A stretch of DNA of 64,000 nucleotides, from contig NZ_CP042425.1 of assembly GCF_008254045.1 (NCBI RefSeq), forward strand, positions 7,082,163 to 7,146,162, in the 5' to 3' direction. This DNA is from Limnoglobus roseus (GTDB taxonomy: Bacteria > Planctomycetota > Planctomycetia > Gemmatales > Gemmataceae). The notes below the pieces were generated by a model, which saw only the letters and a list, made by a program, of their open reading frames with translations, was not told the DNA's origin and did not search any database. Positions 35,608-46,545 of the stretch are shown here, one piece after another. Each line of letters opens with the position of its first letter. The stretch's first letter is position 1. A program made the translations under genes and the position numbers.

Positions 35608-38600
35608 CTATCCAACGAAGGCGCCGCCCAGGAAATCGCCGAACGGATCGAGCTCGAAAATCGATTTCACTGTACCCGCCACGAGTGCCTGGCCACGATA
35701 CGCCACCACGCGGTTGCCGGCCCCGCTGCCGTCGCCGGCGATCAGATCGGCTTGAGTGTCACCGTCCAAGTCCTTCACGGCGACCCGCACCCCGCTTCGG
35801 TCGGCTGGGTCGCCGAGGAAGTCGTTGAAGAGGACATCGGGGGTGTCAACTCGGCCGGCCGTTAGGTCCGCCCCGGACAGGGCGAGGACGCGGGGGCCGC
35901 CGCCCGGCCCGCCGCCGGCGATGAGGTCGGCGAAGCCGTCGCCGTCCAAGTCGCCAACCGTCACGAACGCGCCGTTGCGGAGCGACTGCTCGAACACGAA
36001 GAAATCGTTGAACAGTTTCTCTGGCGCACGGCCGGTCATGACCGTGAGGCCGTTGAACCCGGCGATCCGCGGGCCGCCGCCGAAGCCGGCCGCCACAATC
36101 AGGTCCGCACGGCCGTCGCCGTTGACGTCCCCGACGGCCGCCCGCGCACCGCCCCGGAAACTCTCGTCGTCGATGCCGAAGAAGTTTGCCCGAGAGGCGA
36201 AGCCGGCCCCGTCGTAGATCAACACCCGCGGTCCGCCTCCCTCGTCCGGGGTGACGACCAAGTCGGGGACGCCGTCGCCGTTCAAGTCCCCGGTCGTCAC
36301 GTACACGCCGCCGGTGAAGGCAGGCTCAAAGGGGTTCACCGCGAAGAGTTGGTGGGCGTCCTTCCCGTCCAGGATGCGGACGTCGGTCGCAATGCCGGGG
36401 CCGGTTCCGATCACGAGGTCGGCGATGCCGTCACCATTGAAGTCGCCGGTCGCAACCCGCACGCCGCCAGTGAAATCGTAGGGGAAGATCGTCCGCTGGA
36501 AGCGGATCGAGCCGTTCGGATTGTACAACACGGCGGTCGGCACCAGGCCGGCGTCGGCCCCGACCGCGAACTGCCGGTCCAGCCCCTTGCTCGGCATGGG
36601 GGGCATCGGAATCGTGACCGTGGCGGTGGAGGGCGTGCCGTTCGTGGTCCCGTCCGCGGGCGTGACCTGGACGGTAACCACACCGCCGTCGCTCCCGTTC
36701 CCGTCTCCGCTCAGGTCGAAGACGTCCGTCAGGGCGGCGGTCGTGGTCGTCCGTCGGACCGTGCCGTTGACCGTCCAGACGAAGGTGAGCATCACCGGGT
36801 CGCCGTCGGCATCGGTGGCCATCGCCGTCGCCGTCAGAGTGCCGCCCGTGCCTGGGGCCGGATTGCTCAATTGCACAATGACGCCGGGAGCGGTGTTGAC
36901 GACCGTGGCCGCCGCGGAGGTGATCGCCCCGGCGAGGGTTCCGTCGGTGGGGGTGACTTCGACCGTGACGGTGTCACCCCTGCCGCCGTTACCCTCCCCG
37001 CCCAAGTCGAATGTGTCGATCAGGCTTGTGACGCCGGGACGGGTCGCCTTCACGATCCCGTTCACCTTCCAAACGTAAGTGAGGCGGACGGGGTCGCCGT
37101 CCCGGTCGCTCGGGGTTACGGTGGCTGTCAACAGGTCGTTGGCCTGCGAGGTCGAACGGTTTAGCAGAACCGTCGCGGCGGGGGCGGTGTTGGCCACGGT
37201 CGCGGTCGCCGTCGCCACGGAGCCGGGCCGTGATCCGTCGGAGGGCGTAACTTCGACCGTGACCGCGTCGCCGTGGTCGCCGTTACCGGTTGTGCCGAGG
37301 TTGAAGGAATCCGTCCCGGCCGTCGTGGTGGTCGTTTGCCGAACGACGCCCCCGACCTTCCACACGTACACGAGCGTGACCGGGTCGCCGTCAAGGTCGC
37401 TCGCCGTTGCCGTTGCCGTCACAACATCGCTCGTGCCGGGGTTCGAATTGTCGAGGCTTACGGTTACGGTCGGAGCGGTGTTGACAATCGTGGCGGCGGC
37501 CCTTGTGAGCGATCCGCTCTCGGTGCCGTCGGCGGGCGTGACTTCGACCGTGACGGCGTCGCCGTGGTCGCCGTTGCCGGCCAAACTCAAGTCGAACGTG
37601 TCGGTGAGGCTCGTGGTGGTGACGGTCCGCCGCGTGACGCCGTTGACCTTCCACTCGTAAGTGAGGGTGATCGGGTCGGCGTCGGCATCGGAGGTCGTCA
37701 CCGTGGCCGTCAGCACAACATCGGTCGAAGGGTCCGCCGAGTTCAGGCCGACCATCGCCGTGGGCGAGGTGTTCACAACGGTGGCCGCGGTGGATGCGGG
37801 GACGCTGGCCCGCGAACCGTCGGTTGATGTAACCTCCACCGTGACGGCGTCGCCTAGGTCGCCGTTACCGGCCAAACTCAAGTCGAACGTGTCAGTGAGG
37901 CCGGTCGTCGTGACGGAGCGACGGACCACGCCGCCGACTTTCCAGACGAACGTCTGGGTCGTGGAATCGCCGTCAAGATCGTTGACGGAGACAGTCGCCA
38001 CCAACTGTTCGTTCGAGCGGGGGGCCGCGGTACTCAGGCCCACCGTCACGCCGGGGGCCGTGTTGATCACCGTAACTGCGGCGGTCGCGATTGTGCCACT
38101 TACGAACCCGTCGCTGGGTGTGACTTCGACGGTGACAGTGTCGCCGTGGTCGCCGTTATTCGGGCCGCCCAAGTCGAAGGCGTCGGTGAGGGCGGTGGTC
38201 GTCGTGGTTCGGCGGACCGTCCCGTTGACCCGCCACACGTACGTCAGGGCAACTGGGTCCCCGTCGGCGTCGCTCGCCGTGACCGTGGCCGTCAACACGG
38301 CGTTGGTTCGCGGGTTGTTGTTGCTCAAACTCACACCGGTCGTCGGAGCGGTGTCGGCGACCGTGGTCGCCGCGCTGCGGACTGTGCCGTTGAGAGTGCC
38401 GTCGGCCGGTGTGACCTCGACCGTGACGGCGTCGCCGCGGTCGCCGTTGCCGGCCAAACTCAAGTCGAACGTATCGGTGAGGGCGGTCGTCGTCGTGGTT
38501 CGGCGGGCGATGCCGTTGACCTTCCAGACGTAGGTGAGCGTCACGACGTCACCATCGATGTCGTTCGCAACGGCCGTGGCCGTGAGTACGTCACCCGTCC

Positions 38601-41600
38601 GGGCGCTGGGCGGGCTCAAACTGACGGCCACAGTCGGGGCACTGTTGGCCACGGTGGCGGCGGCGGCGGCGGTGAGTCCCGACACAATGCCGTCGTCCGG
38701 CGTGACTTCGACCGTCACGGCGTCGCCGATGTTGACACTTCCAAGGGTGGCCAAATCCAAGGTGTCGGTGAGACTAGCGGTGGTGAAGGTTCGGCGGGTG
38801 ACCCCGTTGACCTTCCAGAGGTAAGTGAGTGTCACTGGGTCGCCGTCGATGTCGTCGGCCGCGGCCGTTGCGATCAGCACGGCGTTGACCGCGGGACTCG
38901 ACGAACTCAAACTCACGGTCGCTGTCGGCGGGGAATTGACCACAACGGCGACCGCCATGGCGGCGGTCCCGGCGGCCGTGCCGTCGTTCGGCGTGACTTC
39001 GACGGTGACCGTGTCACCCGTGCTGCCGTTGCCGGCCAAACTCAAGTCGAACGTGTCGGTGAGGGCGGTCGTCGTCGTGGTTCGGCGGGGAACGCCGTTC
39101 ACCTTCCAGACATACGTCAAGGTCACGACGTCGCCGTCGATGTCGGCCGGCACGGCGGTGGCCGTGAGCGTGTCACGGGTCCGCGGGTTCGTCGCGTTCA
39201 GGCTGACGGCGACAGTGGGGGGCGTGCTGCTGACGGTGGCGGACGCCGTCGACGGAGAGCCGGCCATCGTGCCGTCGTTCGGCGTGACTTCGACGGTGAC
39301 CGAGTCGCCGCGGTCGCCGTTGCCGGGCTGGCTCAAGTCGAACGTGTCGGTGAGGCTGGCGGTGGTGAAGGTTCGCCGGATGGCGCCGTTGACCCGCCAG
39401 ACGTAGGTCAGGCTCTCGGCATCCCCGTCGTCGTCGGCCGTGGTCGCCGTGGCGGTGAGCGTGTCATTGGTCCGCAGGTTGGCGGAACTCAGGCCGACGG
39501 ACCCCGTCGGGGCACTGTTGACCGCGGTGGCTGTGGCCATCGCGGTGGTTCCCGGAGTCGTGCCGTCGAAAGGCGTGATCTCGACCGTGATCGTGTCACC
39601 GCGGTCGCCGTTGCCGGGTTGACTCAAATCAAAACTATCCGTGAGGGCTGCCGTCCCCGACACGGTTCGCCGGACGATGCCGTTGACCTTCCACACGTAC
39701 GTCAGGGTCACCGGGTCGCTGTCCGGATCGCCGGCCACGACGGTGGCTGTCAGCACGTCGTTGGTCCGCGGGCTAGCGGAGCTGAAAACGACCGACGCGG
39801 TCGGCGGGGTGTTGGCGATCGTGGCCGTCGCCGAGACGGTCGTCCCACTCTGGGCGTCCCTCGGCGTGACCTCGACGGTCACGGCGTCGCCCCGGTTGCC
39901 GTTGCCGGCGAGGCTCAAGTTGAAAGTGTCGGTGAGGCTGGTGGTCGAAAAGATGCGGCGGGTCACGCCGTTGACCTTCCAGACATAAGTGAGCGTGACC
40001 GGGTCGCCGTCCGCATCGCTGACGGTGGCGGTGGCGGTCAGGGTGTCGCTCGTTAGCGGGTTCGCCTTGTCGAGGCCGACGGTCGCCGTCGGGCGGGTGT
40101 TCAGAACCGTGACGTTGACCGTGGCCGAGGCGGTGCCGCCGTGTTCGTCGGTGATGGTGTAGGTGAAACTGTCCGCGCCGAAGAAACCGGTGTTCGGTGT
40201 GTAAACGACGGATTGGCCGTCCGCGGCGATGCTCACGCTCCCGGACGCGCCCTGGGTGACGCCGGTGACCGTGAGAACCTCCAGCGGGTCGGGTGAGGAC
40301 GAGTCGTTGTTCAGGACCAGGATCGTCGCTGACCCACCCGGGGCCGAGCGGTCCACCGACGCGGTGTCGTTCCGGGCCATCGGCGGGTTTTCAACCAGGG
40401 GTGCCGACGCGACGTTGACGTCGAAGTACATCGTGCTGACCGGACTGGTAACCTCGACCACCGTGCCCGATTTGTCGAGTACGTGACCGACGGCCTGGAA
40501 GCGCACCTCGTACCGCCCGGCCTTCGAGAACGTCCAGAAGTACTGGGCCGCCGCCGTCGCCGCGCCGGGGGCAAGGCTGAAGACGTCGTTCACGTCGATC
40601 CCGCCGAACGTCGTCCAGTACGGGGTCAGGACGTTGGTGTTGTTGACGTACTTCGCGAACGTCGCGTACCCGCCGCTCGGGGCGGTCACGCCGACGAGTT
40701 TGAACTGCACGTCCGAGGTTCCGCCGGCCGGGGCGACGAACGTGCCCGGGACCGACTCGGCCACGGCGAACTGCGCCGTCAGATTGCTCGGCTGAACATA
40801 GTACGTGTCACCGACCGCCACCCCGTAGATGCTGGAGATGGGAGTCGCCACCGGGTTCGTCTTCAGGAAGCCGTTTCGGTTGCCGTCGACGACGAACGGG
40901 CTTTCGTCCAGGTCGGTGTAAGTGTCGGTGTACGTCTCGTCGGGGACCGACGGGTCGTTCCCGAACGAGTAAAACGACTTGGCGTAGGTCCACCACTCGC
41001 CGTCGTGGTAGTCCACGCTCACTTGCGTATCGAACAGCGCCCCGGCCTCGAAGCTCATCGGGAGTGTGTTCGCCACGCGGACGCGGACGGTCTGCGTGTA
41101 CTCGTTGTCCTGCACGTCGCGAATCGTGTACGTGAATGTGTCCGGGAGATTGGCCCCGGTGACGTACCCCGGCGTCGGCGTGATGCGGAAGACGCCCGGC
41201 GTGGCCGTCTTCGTGACGACGCCGTGGGCCGGTTGCGTGAACCCGACGACCTGAATCTGCGGGTCCGTGAACTGGTCGAACACGTCGTTGGCGAGCACGT
41301 CGAACGTCGAGGTCGCGTTCGGAATCGCGAGGATGTGGTCGATGTTCAGGACCGGGTTGTCGTACACCGGGTTCACGGTGACCTTGAACGTCAGGACGTT
41401 GGCCGACTTCGCACCGGCGTTGTCGGCCACCCACATCGTGATCGTCGCCGTGCCGAACCGGGCCGGGGCCGGGGCCAGGTAGACGAATCCCAGGTGCGTC
41501 TTCGACGAGTAGGTGCCAGGGTCCAACCCGATCGGGCGGTAGGTGTACCCGGCGTCCGTGTACGGCTGCGGGAACAGCAGTGGGTCGGATGACGTGTACC

Positions 41601-43272
41601 CGAAGAACGGCGTCGTACCGTCGGGGTCGTACAGTTCGAAGACGAGCGGGTCGCCGTTGACACTACTGACGTACGGGCCGGAGTCCTCATCAATGACCTG
41701 ATCGGGCACCGCCGTCGGGCGGACGAGAACCGGGGCGTCGTTGATCTCGTTCAAGCGGAATTTGAACGTGCCGACCGTGTCGTACTGGCCGTCGTTGACG
41801 GTGACGTTGATGAGGGCGTAGCCGCCGATGGTCACGTCCTTGCCGGGCATGATTTGGACAAAGCGGTTCGGCCCACTGCCGCCGACCACCACCGTCACGT
41901 TTTCCAACGTCGTCGTGGCCGTCACCTTCAGGTCGGCGGTCGGGGTGAGGTCGTCGCCGACCGTGAAGTTCACTGGCGGGGACGTGGTGTCTTCGTCGAA
42001 GCTATAGATGCCCGGCGGCAGGCCGGTGATCGTCGGCCGGGTGTTGAACGTGACGTGGATCGGGAACGAGTCCGAGTCGGTGAGGTAGTTGTCCGGGAAC
42101 GAATCGGCGTCCGGCTGGCCGTCCCGGTTCGGGCCGTTGATGCCGTAGTTGTCCGGGTAGAAGTACCCCATGTCGTTCGTGTCGAGCGTGATGATCGCGT
42201 CGCCGACGAAGTCGGTCGTCGGTTGGAAGTTCAGCCGCTCGAGCGCGAACAAGACGTCTTGGCGGGCACCGGAGAGCGTGAGCGTCGGCGAGCCGTTCAT
42301 GCCGCCGGTGATGAGCGACTCGTAGAAGCTGCTGTCGATCGTCAAGATGCCGTTCGTCGCCGAAACCTTCACCTGGGCCGGCGACGAACCGCCCGAGTCG
42401 TCCCCGTCGGTGAAACTGAGGCGGGTGGCAGGATCGTTGAAGAAGACGAGAGTGTCGTTCTTCGACAGGTTGACGGCCGCCGGGTACACGTTCACCGGGG
42501 GCTGATTCAAGTCGTACGTGTCCACCGCGAAGTAGACGGTCTGGAAAATGGACACCGCCGCGCCGCCGTCGAAGGCGGACAGCTTGAACCGCAGTTCGTA
42601 CACGCCCGGCGTGGTGAAGCCCCAGTTGTAATGACTGTCCTGGCCGGGGGCGACCCAGAGGGCGTCGGCGTCCTTGCCGCCGGCGGTTGCGGCCTGGATG
42701 CCGTTGGCCGTGGTGATCCAGGCGACGGGGCCGGTCGGGCTGTCCTGCCAGACCGAGACTTGCCCGCCGGTCGGGCCGGACACCACGGCATCGAGGGCGA
42801 CCTTCATCCACTTTTGGCTGGTCGCGCCGTTGGTGGCCGCGACGCGGGGGTCGAGTTCGACGTAGGAATCGAGCGTGCCGGCCGCCGTGACACCGACCGT
42901 GGGCACCGGCAGGGTCGGGTTGGCGGTCTGCGGGAAGGCCCACACGTCGCCGGCGGCGTCCGCCCCGAGGAAAGTGTACTTCGCGTCGGTGAGCGTCGTC
43001 TTCGAGGGCCGCCCGGCGAACAACAGCGTCTTGGAGGGCAACGTACTGCCGAACGAGTCGGAGTTGATCGCCGCCCCCCACTTGAGGAACCGGGTGTTGT
43101 CGTAACTGAGGGCGATGTCGGAATGGCCGCCGGAAACGACGCTCTCCAGGTACGTGGCTGGCGTCACGCGGTCTTCCAGCGGGACGACCCGCAGGCGGTC
43201 AGCCGCCCGACGCTCGCGGCGGGACGTTCCCCGGAGCGGACGGAGCGAAAGGCCCAAGAACTGCTTCAGCAT
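35608..43272 (-). CDS. Giant secreted protein: anchor-M, Ig-like repeats, FG-GAP
   Basis: A 2554-residue surface protein. The N-terminus has the Gemmata-type export/processing motif PLEDRVTPA (31-39) after a basic leader. Residues about 40-270 form a choice-of-anchor-M domain (GGHSDIALSY, SVWQDSPTG, HYNWGFTTPGVYELRF); cadherin-like/Big repeats follow, and a second anchor-M-like domain lies about 770-980. After a VxVLNNDSSSPD cadherin module come twelve ~95-residue Ig-like repeats (DxDGDPVTLTYVWKVNG). The C-terminus has FG-GAP repeats (DFNGDGIADLVIG) and ends GGAFVG. Likely adhesion or matrix. It is 47 bases behind the prepilin-like gene and probably co-transcribed. Confidence 0.9.
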   Translation of the reverse strand: MLKQFLGLSLRPLRGTSRRERRAADRLRVVPLEDRVTPATYLESVVSGGHSDIALSYDNTRFLKWGAAINSDSFGSTLPSKTLLFAGRPSKTTLTDAKYTFLGADAAGDVWAFPQTANPTLPVPTVGVTAAGTLDSYVELDPRVAATNGATSQKWMKVALDAVVSGPTGGQVSVWQDSPTGPVAWITTANGIQAATAGGKDADALWVAPGQDSHYNWGFTTPGVYELRFKLSAFDGGAAVSIFQTVYFAVDTYDLNQPPVNVYPAAVNLSKNDTLVFFNDPATRLSFTDGDDSGGSSPAQVKVSATNGILTIDSSFYESLITGGMNGSPTLTLSGARQDVLFALERLNFQPTTDFVGDAIITLDTNDMGYFYPDNYGINGPNRDGQPDADSFPDNYLTDSDSFPIHVTFNTRPTITGLPPGIYSFDEDTTSPPVNFTVGDDLTPTADLKVTATTTLENVTVVVGGSGPNRFVQIMPGKDVTIGGYALINVTVNDGQYDTVGTFKFRLNEINDAPVLVRPTAVPDQVIDEDSGPYVSSVNGDPLVFELYDPDGTTPFFGYTSSDPLLFPQPYTDAGYTYRPIGLDPGTYSSKTHLGFVYLAPAPARFGTATITMWVADNAGAKSANVLTFKVTVNPVYDNPVLNIDHILAIPNATSTFDVLANDVFDQFTDPQIQVVGFTQPAHGVVTKTATPGVFRITPTPGYVTGANLPDTFTYTIRDVQDNEYTQTVRVRVANTLPMSFEAGALFDTQVSVDYHDGEWWTYAKSFYSFGNDPSVPDETYTDTYTDLDESPFVVDGNRNGFLKTNPVATPISSIYGVAVGDTYYVQPSNLTAQFAVAESVPGTFVAPAGGTSDVQFKLVGVTAPSGGYATFAKYVNNTNVLTPYWTTFGGIDVNDVFSLAPGAATAAAQYFWTFSKAGRYEVRFQAVGHVLDKSGTVVEVTSPVSTMYFDVNVASAPLVENPPMARNDTASVDRSAPGGSATILVLNNDSSSPDPLEVLTVTGVTQGASGSVSIAADGQSVVYTPNTGFFGADSFTYTITDEHGGTASATVNVTVLNTRPTATVGLDKANPLTSDTLTATATVSDADGDPVTLTYVWKVNGVTRRIFSTTSLTDTFNLSLAGNGNRGDAVTVEVTPRDAQSGTTVSATATIANTPPTASVVFSSASPRTNDVLTATVVAGDPDSDPVTLTYVWKVNGIVRRTVSGTAALTDSFDLSQPGNGDRGDTITVEITPFDGTTPGTTAMATATAVNSAPTGSVGLSSANLRTNDTLTATATTADDDGDAESLTYVWRVNGAIRRTFTTASLTDTFDLSQPGNGDRGDSVTVEVTPNDGTMAGSPSTASATVSSTPPTVAVSLNATNPRTRDTLTATAVPADIDGDVVTLTYVWKVNGVPRRTTTTTALTDTFDLSLAGNGSTGDTVTVEVTPNDGTAAGTAAMAVAVVVNSPPTATVSLSSSSPAVNAVLIATAAADDIDGDPVTLTYLWKVNGVTRRTFTTASLTDTLDLATLGSVNIGDAVTVEVTPDDGIVSGLTAAAAATVANSAPTVAVSLSPPSARTGDVLTATAVANDIDGDVVTLTYVWKVNGIARRTTTTTALTDTFDLSLAGNGDRGDAVTVEVTPADGTLNGTVRSAATTVADTAPTTGVSLSNNNPRTNAVLTATVTASDADGDPVALTYVWRVNGTVRRTTTTTALTDAFDLGGPNNGDHGDTVTVEVTPSDGFVSGTIATAAVTVINTAPGVTVGLSTAAPRSNEQLVATVSVNDLDGDSTTQTFVWKVGGVVRRSVTTTGLTDTFDLSLAGNGDLGDAVTVEVTSTDGSRASVPASTAATVVNTSPTAMVGLNSADPSTDVVLTATVTTSDADADPITLTYEWKVNGVTRRTVTTTSLTDTFDLSLAGNGDHGDAVTVEVTPADGTESGSLTRAAATIVNTAPTVTVSLDNSNPGTSDVVTATATASDLDGDPVTLVYVWKVGGVVRQTTTTTAGTDSFNLGTTGNGDHGDAVTVEVTPSDGSRPGSVATATATVANTAPAATVLLNRSTSQANDLLTATVTPSDRDGDPVRLTYVWKVNGIVKATRPGVTSLIDTFDLGGEGNGGRGDTVTVEVTPTDGTLAGAITSAAATVVNTAPGVIVQLSNPAPGTGGTLTATAMATDADGDPVMLTFVWTVNGTVRRTTTTAALTDVFDLSGDGNGSDGGVVTVQVTPADGTTNGTPSTATVTIPMPPMPSKGLDRQFAVGADAGLVPTAVLYNPNGSIRFQRTIFPYDFTGGVRVATGDFNGDGIADLVIGTGPGIATDVRILDGKDAHQLFAVNPFEPAFTGGVYVTTGDLNGDGVPDLVVTPDEGGGPRVLIYDGAGFASRANFFGIDDESFRGGARAAVGDVNGDGRADLIVAAGFGGGPRIAGFNGLTVMTGRAPEKLFNDFFVFEQSLRNGAFVTVGDLDGDGFADLIAGGGPGGGPRVLALSGADLTAGRVDTPDVLFNDFLGDPADRSGVRVAVKDLDGDTQADLIAGDGSGAGNRVVAYRGQALVAGTVKSIFELDPFGDFLGGAFVG
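36590..40060 (-). repeat. Twelve in-frame ~285-bp repeats inside the giant gene
   Basis: Each unit codes for one Ig-like module with the NxxPTxxVxLS start, DADGDPVTLTYVWKVNG centre and GDAVTVEVTPxDG end. Units are divergent rather than identical, so they are old duplications. They create many long antisense frames that are not genes. Confidence 0.85.
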
Positions 43273-43319
43273 GAGGATACCTGGCTGCGGAACGAGGGAG
43301 AGGGGGCGACGGGCAGGTG

Positions 43320-44396
43320 TTAGTAGTCGCCGAGGGGTTCGTTGCCGGCACGGGTGGAAAGAGCGGTCCAGGTGGCGGGGTTGATCGCGTCGCGGACGAA
43401 CCGGACGGAGCCGTCGAGAAGCATGACGTTCACGCCGCCGGAGTGTCTACTGCGCGCGGCCTTCAAGCCGATAGCGGTCCACTGGGCTTCCCACACGGTG
43501 CCGATGGCCTCGCCGGTCAGACTCGTCACGCAGTCGTACTTCTTCGTGTTCGGCGTGTAGTAGTGGTTGTAACTGGAACACCGGACTTCGCCGGACGCCC
43601 AACTGAATTGCCGCTTTTGGAGATAGTTCCACGACCCGTTGACGTACGGGTCCTCGCAGTTCTTGGGGGTGAACGGCATCCCGATGACCCGGTAAATCTG
43701 ATCCGGCGTGCCGGGCGGCGTCACCCCGTCGTTGATCGCCTCGTTGAGGTCGCTGCCGAGAAGGCTCTCGGAGAACGCGGCGGTGTTCGACGTGCCGTCG
43801 GACGCCTCCAACAACTGTCCCTTGACCTTCGCCCGGAAGACGCCGTCCGCCCCCCACGGGCTGCCGTAGACCTTGGGATTACCGTTGTTCATCCCCGAGC
43901 CGAAGCACGCGACGTAGTTCGTCGGGCCGAACAGGTCCACGCCGTACCCGCCGTCCACGGGTTGCATCTTGTCGCTCGGGCAGAGGAACATCGGCACTAC
44001 GGCCGAGACCGCGAACCGGTTCTCCGGGAAGACCGTGAGGACCGGGATCGGCTGGTACATCGGCAGTTCGATGTTCATCCGGTTGCGGATGGCCGTCTGT
44101 TCGAGGTGCGGGTTGAGGTGGGCGAGGACGCTCCACGAGTAGAAGTACGGCGGGAGCCAACTGCTGCCGACGTAGGGCGGCTTTTGCTCGGCGGGTATCA
44201 CCGGCGGCAGGTGGTTCGCGGTCGCCTCATAGTTGTGGAGCGCCAGGCCGATTTGCTTGAGGTTGTTCTGGCACTTGATGCGAGCCGCCGCCTCTCGCAC
44301 CTTCTGGATCGCGGGCAAGAGCAATCCAATCAAGATCGCGATGATCGCGATCACCACCAAAAGCTCGATCAGCGTGAAAGCACGATGACGACGCAT
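43320..44396 (-). CDS. DUF1559 prepilin-like protein
   Basis: A 358-residue protein. The prepilin cleavage and methylation motif is RAFTLIELLVVIAIIAILIG (residues 5-24), followed by the long helix LLPAIQKVREAAARIKCQNN and LKQIGLALHNYE. The DUF1559 signature at the C-terminus is RHSGGVNVMLLDGSVRFV. Such proteins are highly amplified in planctomycetes and are thought to be processed by a type II secretion/type IV pilus prepilin peptidase. It is upstream of, and same-strand with, the giant surface protein. Confidence 0.95.
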   Translation of the reverse strand: MRRHRAFTLIELLVVIAIIAILIGLLLPAIQKVREAAARIKCQNNLKQIGLALHNYEATANHLPPVIPAEQKPPYVGSSWLPPYFYSWSVLAHLNPHLEQTAIRNRMNIELPMYQPIPVLTVFPENRFAVSAVVPMFLCPSDKMQPVDGGYGVDLFGPTNYVACFGSGMNNGNPKVYGSPWGADGVFRAKVKGQLLEASDGTSNTAAFSESLLGSDLNEAINDGVTPPGTPDQIYRVIGMPFTPKNCEDPYVNGSWNYLQKRQFSWASGEVRCSSYNHYYTPNTKKYDCVTSLTGEAIGTVWEAQWTAIGLKAARSRHSGGVNVMLLDGSVRFVRDAINPATWTALSTRAGNEPLGDY

Positions 44397-44447
44397 ACCC
44401 CGTCTCCTTTGGGGCGAGCCAAAGCAGGAATAATCACCAGTATTATA

Positions 44448-44475
44448 TTGACATCTGCCCTATGCACAAGATAAT
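44448..44475 (+). promoter_or_regulatory. Sigma-70-like promoter for the 686-residue secreted gene
   Basis: TTGACA at 44448-44453, a 16-base spacer, then GATAAT at 44470-44475, about 80 bases before the ATG at 44554. On the opposite strand TATAAT (44442-44447) could serve the divergent prepilin gene. The 157-base region is AT-rich against its flanks. Confidence 0.5.
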
Positions 44476-46545
44476 TAGCCCCGCGTTGCCCACCCCATTT
44501 GACTCGCCCAGAATGCCTCGCCCTAACCCTCTCTTTATTCAGGACGGACACACATGAGTCGGATTGGAATGCGATCGCGGGCGGCAACACTGCTAGAGAA
44601 ATGCGTCAACTTGCTCACCCCGCCATCTGCGGCCCCCGCAACCCGCCGGCGCAACGCCGGCCGCACGAAGTTATCCTGCGAGCCGCTGGAATCCCGAGAC
44701 ACGCCGACCACATTCACCTGGGCCCCGACCGAACCTGGCAACTACGACTGGACGAACAAGGCCAACTGGGGCGGGAGTGGCTACCCGAACGCCGCCGGCG
44801 ACGTGGCGAACATTACCAGCACCTTGCTCGGCAATCAGGTGATTAACCTGAACGACCCGATCACCATTGGGTCAATCACCATCGGCGGGTCGAGCACCGT
44901 CGGCACGTTCACCATCGCCGGCAACTACGACGGCGGCACCGACGGCAGCCTGACCTTTGACGTGACTTCGGGCAGCGCGTCCCTGACCACAACCAGCACG
45001 GGCGGCGGGGCCATCCTCGCCCCGATCGTGCTGGCGGACAACCTGACGCTCACCGGCGGCAGCAACACCAGCGGAACGGCCCCGATCGGCCTCGGTGGGG
45101 ACATCTCCGGCACCGGCACGATCACCGCGTCGAACACCACCAACCTGCTGAACAACGTCTCCATCGGTTCGAACGTGAACGTCGCCGGCACGGGAACCTT
45201 CTCGGCCGTCCAGGCGATGTACTCCACGTCCTACTACGACAACGCCGTGTACGCCTTCAACTCCGCCACTGGCAAACTTCTCGCCACGCTCTACGCCCCG
45301 CAGCACCGGCCCAGCGGAAACCCGCAGCCCGCGCCGGCGGGCCTGCTGTTCCAACCGGCCGGTCTGGAGGTCGGCCCGGACGGCAACCTGTACATCAGCA
45401 GCCAGCTCAACAACAAGATCCTCCGGTACAACTTCGCCACCGACCAGATGGAGACGTTCATCTCGGACACGGTGTTGCAAGGCATCGCCAGCGCCGAGAG
45501 CCAGACCAACTTCGCCCCGGCCGGCCTGCGGTTCGGGCCGGACGGCGACCTCTACGTGAGCATGAACGTCGGCTTCACGTCGGCGTCCAAGAGCGGCGCG
45601 ATCTACCGGTTCGACGTCAGTTCATCGGGCGGGCTGTCTTACGCCGGCACGAACACCCGCGTCGTGGACAACATGTCGCAACCGGCCGGTTTGGCGTTCG
45701 GCATCGGGTCCGACTCGAGCAGCCTGTACATCGGCAATAGCGTTTTCGGCGGCATCTCGAAGGTCGCCAACGCCCCGTCCGCCAGCAGTGCCACGCCGAC
45801 CACGTTTGTCAGCCCGAACTCCGGCGGCCTACAGTTCCCCGCCGGGCTGAACTGGGGCCCGGACGGCGACCTGTACGTGACCGACCTCGCCGCGGTGTTC
45901 GGCTACGGCCAAGTCCTCCGGTACGACTCGTCGGGCGCGTTCGTGAACGAAGTGGTCGGTTCTCCAGTGTTCTTCCCCCAACCCGGCGACCTGAACAACC
46001 AATTCCCGTCCGACGTGCTGTTCGATCCGAGTGGGAATCTGCTCGTCGTCTGCCTCGGGCCGAAGGGACCGACGACCGGATCGAACGACTACGAAGGGTC
46101 GATTCGCCGCTACGACATCGGCGGGACGTACGACCAAGACATCGTGAGTTTCTCAAACTTCCCCGACACCGACGCATCGGCCGGCGGTGCGAGCGGCATC
46201 ATCCCCTCCCAGGCGGTGATCGGCAAGATGCCGACGCTCACGTTCGCCGGGGCGCTGCAGCCGAACGGCAGTTCGGCCGGCACGATCTCTATCGCGGGGG
46301 CGTACTTCGCGTTCACCAGCGCCGGCGACTACGCGGTGAATCTGAACTCGACCGGCACGGGCGGGGCGGACAAGTTGTCATCGGATTCGAAGGTGGACTT
46401 GGGCAGTGCCACGCTGGCCGTGACTCTCGCGGGCGGGTTCACCCCGGCCGTGAACACGGTGTTCACCATCGTGAGCGCCAGCAGCGGCCTCACGGGCACC
46501 TTTGACGGCTTGGCCGACAACGCGACGTTCACGGCAGGAGGGTTA

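Noticed and set aside
38146..40056. A 636-residue plus-strand frame
   Set aside because: It runs antisense to the Ig-like repeats of the giant gene; the repeat periodicity keeps the opposite frame open. No protein domain.
36590..40060. Regular repeats considered as a CRISPR array
   Set aside because: Units are about 285 bp, divergent and in coding frame; there are no short identical repeats or spacers, and no cas genes in the window.
43317..44474. A 385-residue plus-strand frame opposite the prepilin gene
   Set aside because: Overlaps the DUF1559 gene end to end; composition is that of an antisense frame.
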